A stretch of DNA of 64,000 nucleotides. Origin: Linepithema humile. Taxonomy: Eukaryota; Arthropoda; Insecta; Hymenoptera; Formicidae. Position numbers and translations under genes: made by a program. Under the pieces are notes generated by a model that saw nothing but the letters and a program-made list of their open reading frames with translations, did no database searches and was not told the DNA's origin. Shown in pieces: positions 1-13,470 of the stretch. Location of the stretch: assembly GCF_040581485.1 (NCBI RefSeq), contig NC_090130.1, positions 21,717,918-21,781,917 of the forward strand. The letters run 5' to 3'. Position 1 is the first letter of the stretch. Each line of letters starts with the position of its first letter.

Positions 1-3000
1 CGTTTTGTCGCATTTAACGATGAGTGAACACATTTTACTGAGGATTTAAACCAGGCAATTAAAGACAAATTCGAACGATCAAAAATTGAGTTAGTTTTAA
101 TTCCTTGATGTTTAAATATTTGATTCTCATATAAAATCTTCCACAAGTTTAATGACATCTGAAATATACGTATTCTTCTGATATTATTTACATAAGAGCT
201 AAACATTAATTTTTACACTTTACGCAAAAGTATTCAATAATTGATTAACATTTATTAAAATACAGTTATTTCTGTAATGATTTTAATATCAGTATTTTCC
301 ATAGCAAACAACATTAGTGAAAAATTTATAGATTCAGTATGTTTGTTTCATGGATAGTGTACAATTCCATACACTTAGAAGTACTAACAATTTATTTTTG
401 TAATTGCAAGTTTAAAATTTTAAACTTGAATAGTTTCTCGTATTTTAAACTTGAATAGTTTCTCGTATTTTATCTGCCATTTCAAATTTAATCAAGTTTA
501 CAGAAATGTTATCAGAATTGTTTTCTTTACATTTGACATTTTGTATTTTATTCCTTGAAACTTACAATTCGTCTTACGTTTTGTAGTGTTTCGCAACTAT
601 TAAGTCTGTACGCGAAAGGTCAAGCATTTAACGAAGTTGGTCTCGATTTTCGTTCTCCCTCGATTCTCTTGTTGTATTCGAGAGATTCGGAGCGAAGCGC
701 AGCTCGTTATGATTGTGAGTACGAAGAGAGTTAATGCCGGTACGGCGCGATGTGCAACCCGGAAATCCGCTAAAAGCCCGGCCTCGCTTTAATCCGCTCG
801 GCGATGTTAATAACCGGTCGTGCGGAATTCAATTAACGCGAGTCGCTGACGTCAACCGTTCTCCTCGCGACTTTGTTATGCGGAACATCGGGAAAGTAAA
901 TAGCGCGTCGCCTTGGTTGTTTCGAATGCAGAATGCAAATGCACGGAATTGCGCGGAAGGAAGTGATCCGATTATTATCGCGAATTCTTGTCGCGAAGAA
1001 AACGAAATTGCACTCAAAATCACTTTTACTGATTGAACTTTTCGAACCCGAGTAATAAATATGATGATATAATATTGTAATTTTATTGTCGGCCTTATAA
1101 AACCAGTTTTGATCTAGTCACGCGATGATTTACTTCAAAATGATAATTGACAATTATTGGAATATATCTTGGTGTAGTTTTAAATGGGTGTCATTTATGC
1201 GATTGTATAGAATTAGGTGCAGTTATGTAGTTATATATAAGGTGTAATCATATTGGATAAATCAAGATAGTGCTTAAGCTACTTTTAAGATACTTAAGCT
1301 ACTTCTTGAAGCTATTTCCTGGTACGATAGTCTTCTCCACATGATTCATATAAGTCTTACCTTTTTATATAAGACGAACAGGTTTAAAACAGCTATACAA
1401 AATTAAACCAGCCTTATTTTTGCATTGCCGCATACTAGATATGGATACTGCAATATATTTTATATTTACCTATTATGTAAGATTGCGTTACTTACTTTCC
1501 TGTTAAGTTCGAAATATTTTCAATGCACAAATACATCGTATAGATACACGGAAGTGAACCGGCATTCAAATATCTCTCGCGGGTGTTGAAATATTCAAAC
1601 GCAATCTTATCGCGCGAAAATCGTTTCACCTTAAATGAGCCTTTAAGCAATTTCTGCCGGAACGACGACGATGACGGCGTTAAAGACGAAATCGCCTACA
1701 CGCGCGTCACTTCGCGACAGATCGATGGAATCTAACATGCCGCTAGCCGTGTACGGAAACGTTTACGTAAACCAACCCGTCTCCCCTCCCCCCCGCTCCC
1801 GGTAGGAACCGCTCGTATTTCTTAATCGTTATTGAGGAAGTTGCGCGTTATCATTTACATAACGCGAGCGAGCGAACGAGCGAATGAGCGAGCAAGCGCG
1901 GACGAGCTCGCGCGCGTAATACCCAACCTGCTCGCGGCTTTCGCAAGATTTCCACGAGTCTTGTGCGGGCACCGCCATCAGGCGAAACCGGCTCTCTTTC
2001 TCTTTCTCAAATTTTCTGCGATATACCACGCACATTCAAGTAGCGTTATAAAGCAAGAACTGAAATCGTAAATCTGTTTGCGAATTCAATTTCCGATGAT
2101 ATCGTGCGCGAAAAAGATTGTTTCATTTCGTTATTACGAAATATAAATATATAGTATGTATAAATCATTTTTGCGTGATGTAAAAATTTAAATTCGTATG
2201 AAATTATGTGAGATTTCCATTATGGATTACGAGACGACCCCGCGTGTTAAGATATTTAAAAAATTGCTAATATATTCTTCACGAGCGTGAAAGAGGCGCG
2301 CTTATTTATAGGTTGAAACTAGCGTTGATAATAGATGCTTGAATATATTGCAATACCTTTTTCTTATTAAATTGATATAAAATTTTAGTGGAATTTTTTT
2401 TATTCAATTGTATAATAATTAAATAAGAATTATCAGCAGAAAAATAGCGCGATTTTATAGTATCTTAAATTTTTTTTTTTCAATAAATCGCTAAAATTCT
2501 TAAAAAAAATAATATTGTAAATTTTATTATTAATATAATTTTGTTGTAATTTAATCTAACGCATTTACTATCTTTACACCGCGATTACTCAGATCAATCG
2601 GTTAAAATAGGTTTCGCGAAGAAACTTGGCTGGAAAAATATTAAATTTTCGTTCTTATGTAAATTGAATAAAAACGAGGCGCGGTCGCGCGCAAGACATT
2701 CTCAGTTCCTCGTCGCGCCAGGCGCGAGCCAGAGCTACTTTCCTCCTTTGTCCGGTCGAGACGCGGATTGATTTCTGATTAATGCGGATCCTCCCCGCGA
2801 TACTTCCTCATTGCGAAACCGCGAACGGCGAGCCAGCGGTAGCATGGACGCGACGCGGCAACGCGCGCAATTAAATCTCTTCTGCGAGAAGGATTCGCCG
2901 TGGAGATGTTTACAAACTTCGTAAGCAGATAGTAAGAAGACAAAACGGGGAGTTGGCTGCATTCATTGGCGTAAGCTTAGATATACTCGCAAATCTTATA

Positions 3001-6000
3001 AATATGTAATGTTTTATTCGTCAAGATCGAATCATATAATTATTAATTACAAAAATACTATTTTTTTAAGCATGTGCTATTAAAACAAACGTAAAGAAAT
3101 TTTAAAGCGTTTTCGATGGCACAAAATATATTTTTATCAATTTGATTTATTAATTTTCTTACTTCGTAATTGCATTGATTTCTTGATTTTATTAATTTTA
3201 TAAATTCCTTTAAATGCCGTGTACATTCGAATACTACAACAATATCCAAATATATCACATATTACAAACCTGCTGATTAGATTGATAATTCGGAGCGAAA
3301 ATAACGTAGATATATTTAGCATAAATCATAATGTAAATTCTGAGAAAAAATCATGAGACATTTTGTGCGCGCGTGATGACTTGTATCGCTCTGACATGAA
3401 GGTATCCGGCTGACTGGCTGGCCACCAGTGGTTTCCGGTGACGACGCCGTTGTCGCTGGCTGGCAGACGACTGCGATATGTATGTACATAGGTTATCATC
3501 TGCATGCACGGGTTATAAAGAGTATAGCAAGCGGACGAGTGGCCGCGTAATCCCCGTCCGTGTGGCTGTCGTATTCTTAACTTTGATACGACGTTTTGTC
3601 ATCGTCGGATACAAATACGCGCGTTGCATTGCGGCTGTAACCGAGCTGCCATCTCTTGGTGTCGGAAGAACGCCAAGAAAAAGAGAGGAAGAGAGATAGC
3701 TGGCGAAGCTGCGGGTAGCAGCTCGAACGGCAAAACCGGAAGCTCGCTCGCCGCACACAGAATCGCAATTTTCTTTTATATTTTTTTGTAAAAATAATTA
3801 TTCTCTTTGAAGAAGTTTTCTTCATTATATTTATACATCTTTTGTTCAATTTTTATCACAGCTGGATTCCTTTTAATAATTTTGTAATGATTCATTATAA
3901 TTAGCTTACAGTTCACTGAAAGAATGTGTCTTTAAATCCTGGCACTTTGCATCTTCTGCTGAGACATTCAATTATGAAGTTTGTTATCATTGAGAAATGA
4001 TTCACTCGTAACAGTCAGACGTATACAAAGATATCCATTAAATTTAAATGATAGTTACATGTTGCATAGCGCGGGGGAAACACATAGTTCCGAGTTACAT
4101 AAAGTTACAATTTACGTAGATAAATTATTGAAAACTTATCTATATTGCCGCTGGCCGGTAATTTTCCTAACAGGGATTACAACGTCGGATGCGACCAGAA
4201 ACATGAATATTAATATCGCTCTTACTTGAACATTTGCTAGTTATCGTGCGCACATAGGTCGTGATGCGCGACGCGTTGATTGATTTATGATTAAATTAAT
4301 AAGTACAAGCTGGATTGCAGTCCGTGACCTAACTCGCGCGTCTGCTTAATACACAATCGACTTGAGTGCATTGAACAAGATTCCGCGATACGCGCGCTAA
4401 GAAATTAATAAGACGATTATTGCTTATACTGACGATAAAAGTAAAATGAAGTGTAATTAATACTTTTTATTATATGCAATTTTTTGTATTATGATTTATA
4501 AGGCCATTTAAACAGAAATAGATATGTCGAAATTCTAATTGCGAATTGAAAGAAGAAAGTGTTTCGTGTAAGAAACATATTTTTATTTTTAAATTGAAGC
4601 TACTTGAGTTTTCCTAAATTGTTCTACTGTCAATGAAATTTCATGACAATTATCTTTAGAGAAAAAATATTTTTTGAACTACATACAAAAATAATTTTAC
4701 AACATACGGTTAGAAATACAATAGAAACATAACGTGTCAAATGTACAATACGCGTTCAAGGCTGTCATGAGCGTCGAAAGAACGCAGAATTCTCAAGGAG
4801 AATGCCGACTAAAATGGAGACGGTGACTCGTGACCGAGACGAGAGTGGAAGGACGGTCTTTTGAACACGCGACTCCATCCTGGTGGAAGATCTGTCACCC
4901 GGAAGCATGGATAGAGAAACGCACACGAAGACCTCTCTCGTCGGCTTATAGCGGCGGAACATTAGCATTTAAAGGGGACGAATTATCGGAATTGCTCGAA
5001 ACACCGCCGCGGTGCACAGGGTGTATCGGTAGTCGTGCGCTTTCTCTGAGCCGCGGAGATATCGGAGGAATGCTGATTATTCCGATTAGTATGCCGAGCT
5101 ATATGACTTTTCTAATATTCTTTTAATTTTCTAAGCTTTCTATTTTTTCTATTTGTTTTTCTTTTTTTCGCTGATTTAACTTACATAATAGGAAATAATG
5201 ATTGCAAATAGTCTGTCGAAAATCACTAAATGTGAAAGACACAATACACAAATATTTTTTAGAATTTTAAACGACTAAAACCGTTCTCCACGAGGAAAAT
5301 CGCGAAGGAAATTGCCGAAGGATTCAAAAGCATCGCCTTTAGTCTCGTTTTGTATAACGCTGAGGGAGGAAACGGCCGACGAAGGGTGGTCCGTCGAAGT
5401 CGACGTTGATAAGAGGGCGTCGGCAGAAGGATGAATAGAGGAAAATGAGAGGTAGGCTGCGAAAGGCGCGTATATGGAGCGGAAGGGGGCGGCGGGGGCC
5501 TGAAGCGAGAGAAGAAAGGCTTTCTAACGTAATTCCATCGAGCTCGCCGGAAGAGCCCGGAACCCGGAAGTAAGGGAGGAAGCACTACCGTGGACTACTG
5601 AGGGAGTGGATAGGGGAGTCAAGGGCGGAAGGGGCATGGAAATTTCTCTTCCACGCTCCTTCACATAGGGCTCTATCGATCGTCAAGATCGCGGACGAGA
5701 CCTACCACGGTCGACTAGGACGAAGAAAACTCTTCGACCTTGATTAAAAATTTCAATCTTTTATAATTTCGTTCTTTCATTTATCTAACGAAATCAGCTG
5801 ACTTCTTCCGAATTCTAATGACAGTGAATGAATAATTATCGTTGATCAAAATAGCGATTATTTATTTCTGGGAGCAATGGAAGTATAGAGTGTAATAATA
5901 GTGTTTGATAAAGGTTATGAATTTGCATTCGACGACATTCTGTATCGCGTATAATTTATACAGAGTATATTATTATGAGTGATATATACACTGTAATTTG

Positions 6001-7960
6001 CTTTTAAAAGAAATAGATTGCGCATGAGAATACGAACGTTACAATAGACCAGACAAGCACGATCGATGCTGACGAAGTAACGTGAGTAGGACAAAGCGGA
6101 GCTGCGTCGATTCCGAGAAATTCTAATCTTATATTCATAACCAGATTACTTCTTCTCGCACGCGAAGAAATTGGAACAAGCGAAATTAAGTATGAACTAT
6201 GGATTTCGTTTTCATCGAATTAAGTAATTATCTATCGAATTTTTTCGGAAGTTTTTTTTTTAGTAAAAATGTAGGCATTTATAAGCTGACGGAATAAAGT
6301 TTGATATAAATATTTATTATAATTTTATTATAAATTCTTTTGCTCTCTATCGAGATTTTTGACTTTAATAATTGATTTTTTTTTCTTAAAGAGAAGCTGT
6401 TCTTAAACTGTTCTTTTCTTAAAGAGAAAGCAATCTAAAATACGTTTAAACGTCGCACTTCCGCGGATCATTATTATGCAAGAGATAATCGGTATCTGTC
6501 ACGCGTCGTTCGATTATCGCAGATCCGTCGTGTATTTTAGTCGTCACTGTCATCACCGTTCGGTCGATAATCGTTTATCGGTGATGACAATGAGGTGATA
6601 GCGAGCGTTGCAAATAATTTTCCTTTCGCCAAAATAGCTGAAAGCTTGATCAAAAATAAAATTCGGTATGAATTAATTACATCAAGTGGAATATAAAAAT
6701 TTACGGACAAAAAATACTTGTTCAAAAATAGAATTATATCGTTCATTGTTGAGTATAAGCTTCGATATTCGGATTTAGGATAGAGAATATTTGAATCCGC
6801 CTGTTATGTACAAAAATAAATGGGAAGAAAGAAGAAGATAAATTTTTGATTAATATTAATCCTATGCGATCCGAATTAGTTTCTACGAATAAATACACAT
6901 TGAGGATTTTATTTTTATTTCAATGGAGCTTAAAATTAATGTTTCAATCAATTCTGGTTATTTAGGATATTTTATGCAGATTAGAAAAATATAGTTTACT
7001 TACTTTAATTGTGATCATGCCTTGTTTCAACTATTTGAAGAACTGTGCGCATGATTGCCAAGTGTTATGTCATGTGTAAAGGGTTAAAATTATCAAGTGG
7101 CTCTTTCTGAGTTTTTTTCCGAAATAACAACGCATTGCACAATACATGCGTGCGAATCGTGCTAGGATTGCGTATATCGTTGCGTAGCAGCGGCAATGAG
7201 TGATAGTTAGCCATGCGCGAGCCATGATTTTCACGCATTTTGCGGTTACTGCATCAGTTTTATCTTTATTACACGCTAAGGGGAATGATCTTTAGCTTCG
7301 TTTAATTGCATTTCAATCGCTGTATCCGCAGGCTAACTTGTATCACTGAAAATTGCTGGCGTGTCATTTCCAATCGAGATATAATATGGAAGCATCAATT
7401 TCGAATTGTGCTATGATTGGTGTTATTGAAATTCATCCTTGCCGCATACCTTTCTTCTTTATTATACGCTTTCCGTATTTTCTTTGGGATTTTTTTCTTC
7501 AATTTTTTCGGAAACATGGATGTGTGCATGCTTACATAAATTTAAAAAAACATTACTTCTTATTAACACTTTCTGCTCACGTATTTTTACGTTTATATTT
7601 TGGTGTAAGTCAGGAGATCCGATATTTCATATTACACGACCTAATACTTAGGTGAACATTTAATGTGTAAGAATTGTTTATAGTCGCTTCATGCTAGTCA
7701 CTGCGCATGCGTATACATTGTTTATATCAGTTCAATATAATAGAACGGCCTCAAGCGTTGAGCACAGTCGAACGGTCGCGAAAGTGTTAAAATTGAACGA
7801 AATTGGTGCATTAATATATTAACAGTTTCAAAAGAAATCTGTCTTTAAAAAGATATGTTTTTCAATTTACGTAGCTGTTAATTTTCATTTTGCTGACTTT
7901 TTAAAATAATACTTCCGCGTTTATCTACTTTTTTTTAGAGGACTTTACTCTACACTAAAG
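1..7960. other. Left-hand gene-free region
   Basis: No open frame here has recognisable motifs or splice-supported extension. It holds a 25-bp tandem duplication at 421-470, a (GCGA)-type run near 1862-1898, a CpG-rich block near 1650-2000 and a repeated ttcttaaagagaa at about 6387-6428. It may be intergenic or part of the upstream domain of aop. Confidence 0.5.
421..470. repeat. Tandem duplication, 25 bp x 2
   Basis: Two perfect adjacent copies of a 25-bp unit beginning taaacttgaatagtttctcg. Confidence 0.95.
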
Positions 7961-8059
7961 AGGGAATGATCAAATAGTACTTCCACTAGATTTTAGCAAG
8001 TGTATGAGTGCCATTAAAACTGTTTGCCCGCGCGTCGAGGTTTTGCTCGGATATTCGCG

Positions 8060-8920
8060 CTGGGCGGGAAGATAGATCCTTTTATCTCTTTTCCTCTCTC
8101 TCCTCCTCTTCCTCGTCTGTATCGCGAGAACGGGAGAACCGGTCGGTATCCGGACCGGAAGCACGGACCTTGGACCTCTCCTTTTCTCCTCTCTTGGGAG
8201 GCCAGCGAGCGGAGGATCTCCGCCTCGCGCGATTGCCTCAGGCTTCGTCCTCTTCATCTTTCTCTTTCTCCCTCTTTCCGCACGTCTCTGTTCTTTCTTC
8301 GCATTTTTATCCACCTCCTCCCTCCCTCCCTCCACCGCGCTTCTGTCCCGCTCTGCTTCCTATCTCGGTTCTCTTCCTCGTTCGTCTCTGTCTCTCTATG
8401 GATATCCTGTTCTTCCAATTACTTTTACGTCCTTTTATCGTCCACCTGTGCTACGTAACGGATACATTTATACAGAGTGTCTCACTGTCCGCGCACTAGA
8501 TTTTAGCGGATTCTATGCCGGAGTTCGCGATCGATTCTCATAGCGCGAAATTCGAGGAAAATTATTCGACGCAGATCTTTTAAAATTTTTTTTCTTGGAC
8601 GTGTCGGAATATCGTACGCTGCGTCTTTTCCCCTATTTTTTTATATTTTTTTCTTTATCTTCTTTCCTTTTTCTTCTTTTCGTCTCCTCCCCCCTCTCTC
8701 TCTCTCTTTCTCTCTCTCTGCCTCTCTGCCTCTCTTCTCGTGTTTCACGCATACGCTCGCGCGCACTCTGGCATTCCTCACCGTCGAAATAACTATTATT
8801 ACGAGTCGGATCCGGGACAAGAGACGACGATAGTCTCCACCTTCCTTCTTCTCCTTCTTCCTACCTACTCCTCTCTCGTTCTCCACCGCCTCTCTCGCCG
8901 ACCCCTCGTGGACCTCACAC
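8060..8920. repeat. Pyrimidine-rich low-complexity block
   Basis: The plus strand is strongly CT-biased, with long runs such as ctctctctctttctctctct near 8696-8720. Long open frames on both strands (for example 8008-8499 +) are by-products of this bias: their translations are mainly Ser, Leu, Pro and Phe on one strand and Arg, Glu and Lys on the other. Confidence 0.8.
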
Positions 8921-9060
8921 AAAATTCACGGGGCTTGTTTTATTCTCGCCTCGTATCGAATCATCTTAAGGCGGCGGACAAAACACTCGGTGGTTTACCG
9001 GGTCGTCCCTGCCGTGTGATAATTACAGCGAAAGTGGGTGAAACTCCACTCGAATATTGA

Positions 9061-12000
9061 ACACCGTTCAATAACAGTTTTTAGGACACAGATCGCCCGT
9101 GCGTGCTTCATTGACGAAAAAGCATTGCCAAATTTTTCAATACATGAGAAAGAAACATATTATTATGTATTTTATTATTAGTAACATCAATCTTTTTACA
9201 AAAGCAACGAAAATTTTAATTAATTTGTCTCTTGTCTCTCAAGAATTAAAGAATGAAGAGACCAATTGTCTTCATTACACATTCTATCGGCTATAATTTC
9301 TGTAATTGTGTAATTCGATTAATCGCAGTTTTTTTATTTGATTTATTATGCATATAGATTTTTCTTAATCGAATATTAAAATACGCTTATCGATCTATGT
9401 ATTTAATTGCAATTTATATATACTATCATATCTCTCTCCGATTCTCTTCATCTTTTGGCGACCATTTCTTAGCCCTCTCTTTGCCTCCGTTTTACTTTTA
9501 TTCTATTCACACAACTATACATTGGCTAACATCCGACTGACGAGCGACGAGCAGAGACATTCTATCGTTTTATTACGACGCGACGATGGGTGGCTTTTAT
9601 CGGAATGGGTGGCTGTAACGATACGGCCGCGCCGCTGCTGGCCACACGAACCTCGCATTATTTCATTACGATAAATAACCGGACAGCCAATCGTCCTTCG
9701 ACATTACTTCCCCGGCTATTGGGAACACTTTTCCGTCGACCAGATCAACACTCATAACGCCGTTGCTCGAGTCTCGTCGCATTTGTCGCTTTCGTTGCGG
9801 TTCCTCTCTTTGCACTCTCTCGCGACGCATACCTCGCCGGTTCTATTATTGTAGCGTACACTTCCTCCTCGACATATTTATATTCACGCCGACGGATTTC
9901 GCGTTCCTACCACCGGCCGGTTTCTTTCCACGACCAGAAACGCGTAAATTTAGGAGACCATCAGTATTTGCACCGATTTTCCGTTTATTGTCGCGAAAAC
10001 TGTCTTCCGTTATTATTATCACAAGTTGTACCAAAACTAGTTGACATTGTTTTAGATATTACGCAATATCGCTACGGATTATGATGATCAAGAGAAAATT
10101 TGTTATTATAAATTAATGGAAGCAAAGCTGATTAATTAATGTCATGTTTATCATTCATAATTGATATCATATTTATAACCCATAATGTGATGTCGTATCT
10201 GACATTCATAATTATTGTAAATACAATTCATTAATATTAATATATTAAAAAATGCATATAAAACAAATTAAAATAAAAATATGTAGAATATTTTAGTTAC
10301 ATTTTACGCACAAGATTATGTTGGATATTTTTATTTTAATCTTAACACTTTCTATTGTGCACAAGTTTGTAAGATATATTTATAACTGCATAATCTAGTA
10401 ATAATTAATTACTAACATACGATAAAATACAATGATTTTTGTATTGAAAATATTCATATTTATCGTGGTTTTTCTTCTGGTGTTTTGGCTCTTCTCGTTG
10501 TCAAGTCCCAAGTTCTTCGCATTTATAATAACGTTACTTAACGATTCGCGATCTCACGGACGAAGTGACGAGACAATGCGTCCGCGGTTCCACGTAATTT
10601 CTCGAATGCAATCCTTACGTAACGTCTAGGACAGTATTTCCCAGACGGTGAAAATAACACTTCCGTGAGGAGTGATCTCATGACCTCGTTTGTTAGATCG
10701 TTATCATCGTTAACTGTTTCTGATCTTTTCAGTTTTAAATACTAATGATTAGAAATCTCGTACTCTTTGGAAAAGAAATAAATTGATTTGTAAAATCATA
10801 GTTCTGTCTTTGATAGAATTTGTCATATTGAATATTATTTATTTAAAAAATTACTCAATTTTTGTTGAAAATATTTGACAATCAATACCAACGAAATAAT
10901 CAGAATCAAATTACAAGTATTTTCAGATACGAATAATTGCATTTCTTTGATGTCGTCCGTAAAACAGAAAGTGATCTTTACTTGGGGAAAAAAAAAGTGA
11001 ATCAGCTTCGTTCCCTAGCTTTAAAGGGACATCATTTTGCCGCTCTAAATAATCCCTCCCTCGACTGTTGATCGGGCATGTCCCCTCGATGCTCGTATAA
11101 TATCGATTAATAGCGGACCGGTCGGTCACGTGGCCTACTGAATAATTTTACGCGAATCTATTTTGATGCACCGGCCATCGTTTATTCATACGGCTGACGT
11201 AAAACTTTCCGCTATCTGCGCCACCGGGTCGATGCATATATGTTCAACAAAATAGTTTAGCATACTAATTACTTTTGGTCTGTGAATCGCGCATTAGTCC
11301 GAGCATGTTTGTTGTGCTGCACGAATGAGCGCGCTGTAAGAGATGATAAACATGCACGAACAAACTTGTGTTGTCATGCTTTCCGTTATAAAAGCAAACG
11401 ACACCAGTTGAATTCAGAGAGTAATGTAGAAGCGATTATCCAAACATTCGTCGATCAATTGTTGTCGATTAAAAAATCCAATCCGTATTTTAGACGATTA
11501 ATTAAAAAATTAAAAATAATCTGTCATTTATTTCCCATAAGTTACATTTTTTACACTTCCTAGTCAGGTGCTCCAAAATGTTAAACTTAGGCACAACTCT
11601 TGAACCGCGAATATTTAGACAGCGATACGCTCAACCTAAAAATATTCAATCCGGAAGTGGAAGGCATCAATAACGTTTAGTTTTAGGGGCTCTCCAGGCA
11701 GAGTCTGGTATCTTTGATTTTTTTTTCATGATTGACCTAATTGAATCTATATTGAATCCAATGTAAAACTGGATCCAATATTTAAATTAATTTAGAGGTC
11801 TTAGATTAGATTAATAAATATATATTTTTACACTTTCCTTTATATATCTTTCTTATATTTCACAACACTCGTATTATATATCTCATGATAATATTTCATG
11901 CACAATGACTCGTGTACGATACGTGACAGTGTGATCTTTCGTCAGGCGAGAAGTAAAATGGGTGCAGTTAAACATTCGGGTGTTAAATAAAATAGAGCGA

Positions 12001-13470
12001 AGGTGGGCGAGAAAATTCGGTCGATTTTAGCACGGCTCGAGAGTGGGCGGTCGTCGCGCCGCACTATTGTTTCTCATTGCCAGCGGTCGCTTCCTGCTGG
12101 CAAGAGTACTTCCTAGTGGCGTATTTATATACCTACCAGACGCAGATCCGCGTTCCTAGTCTTATGCACTGGCCTGTGTCGGTCGGCGCACTATCCATTA
12201 TTTCTTCATTCTCTTATTTAGCAATCTCTATCAACTCTTCCTTTTCACATTTTTTCTCGACAGGTGAACTTTTCGGAAGAAATGATAATCCAGGCAGTTT
12301 ATGATACATATAGTCGGTAAGGCTTTTGATGTTTAACTGCTCTTTAGAATTCCACTCTTGGCTAATATTCCACTCTTGGCTAATATTGTCGTTGTCTTCA
12401 GAAAATATGGGTTCTAGAATTGATATCTATTAGTATTTTTATTGTCGTTCGAGTCCCAAAACGATAAAAATATATTTCCGATTTTTTCTTTTAGCCTGCA
12501 ATTTGTGATAAAAGCTGAACAAAGTATCTTTCGGCGATGGACTTTCGGTTCTCTTGTCATATCAAATTTTATCTTTTCGAAGACTATTATCGATAGATCT
12601 AATAATAAGTCATATTGACTTGTGACTTATCTCTCACATTTTAACAGTTCGGTCTGTATTTTTATTTCAGGTTCTTTAAATCTAATTAAAATAAAAGACA
12701 TTAATAACATCTTTTTAATTAGATTGCACTCTAGATTATATAGAAATCTGATAAAATTGCATTACTTCTGGTAATATCGTGATAAATTTGTGGTAAATTT
12801 GCAGTTATTCCTTTTTTTTTATCATTAAGTATAATGTGTATTCAACGTCTTGGTTAAAAAAGAACCACAGTATTTTGTCAATGCGTTATATAAACAAGTC
12901 TTTTTCCCAGTCTTTACTCCGAAGAGATCTGCGCCACGTATGCATATGTTTGCATTTAAGTTCTCGGAAGCGAACTTACGACCACTTTAGTTCCTTCTTT
13001 CTCTCTATGGTTTAAACCTGCTAAAGATGGCTCCATTGAGTGGCATGAAAGAGCTTTTCTATCTATCGTCGTATTCATATTTTCAAACATTTATGAATAT
13101 TCAATAATTATAATTATATATAGAATATATTTGTGAAATAATCACTTTCAATTTCTTTAGTATTAAAACACTTTTGATTTTAATTTTGAGAAATTTGGTC
13201 TATGAGGTTATAAATCATTTTCGCTCTTCAAACTGTCACGAACATATTTGACAATAGGCATTCGTTCCGGTAGCATTGTACTATGAGGTAAAGCATTGAC
13301 AAGATAACAAATAGCACTTTTGAGACGACATTGGTAAGTGTAAACAATTGATTTCATAGCATTGACTTTTAAGGGAAAAATGGTTTAGAAAACCATTAGA
13401 AGCCTTAGAAAACGCAGCAGTGCTCTTTATTCTGGACAGAAATCTCTTAATTTTTAAGTTGCTGAGTACC
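9061..13470. other. Gene-free stretch
   Basis: Mixed AT-rich sequence. An 18-bp unit (attccactcttggctaat) is duplicated in tandem at 12349-12384. I see no coding or RNA gene. Confidence 0.5.
12349..12384. repeat. Tandem duplication, 18 bp x 2
   Basis: Two perfect adjacent copies of attccactcttggctaat. Confidence 0.95.

Noticed and set aside
8008..8499. 163-codon open frame on the plus strand, plus an overlapping 121-codon minus frame
   Set aside because: Both come from CT/GA-biased DNA. The translations are low-complexity with no domain or splice context.
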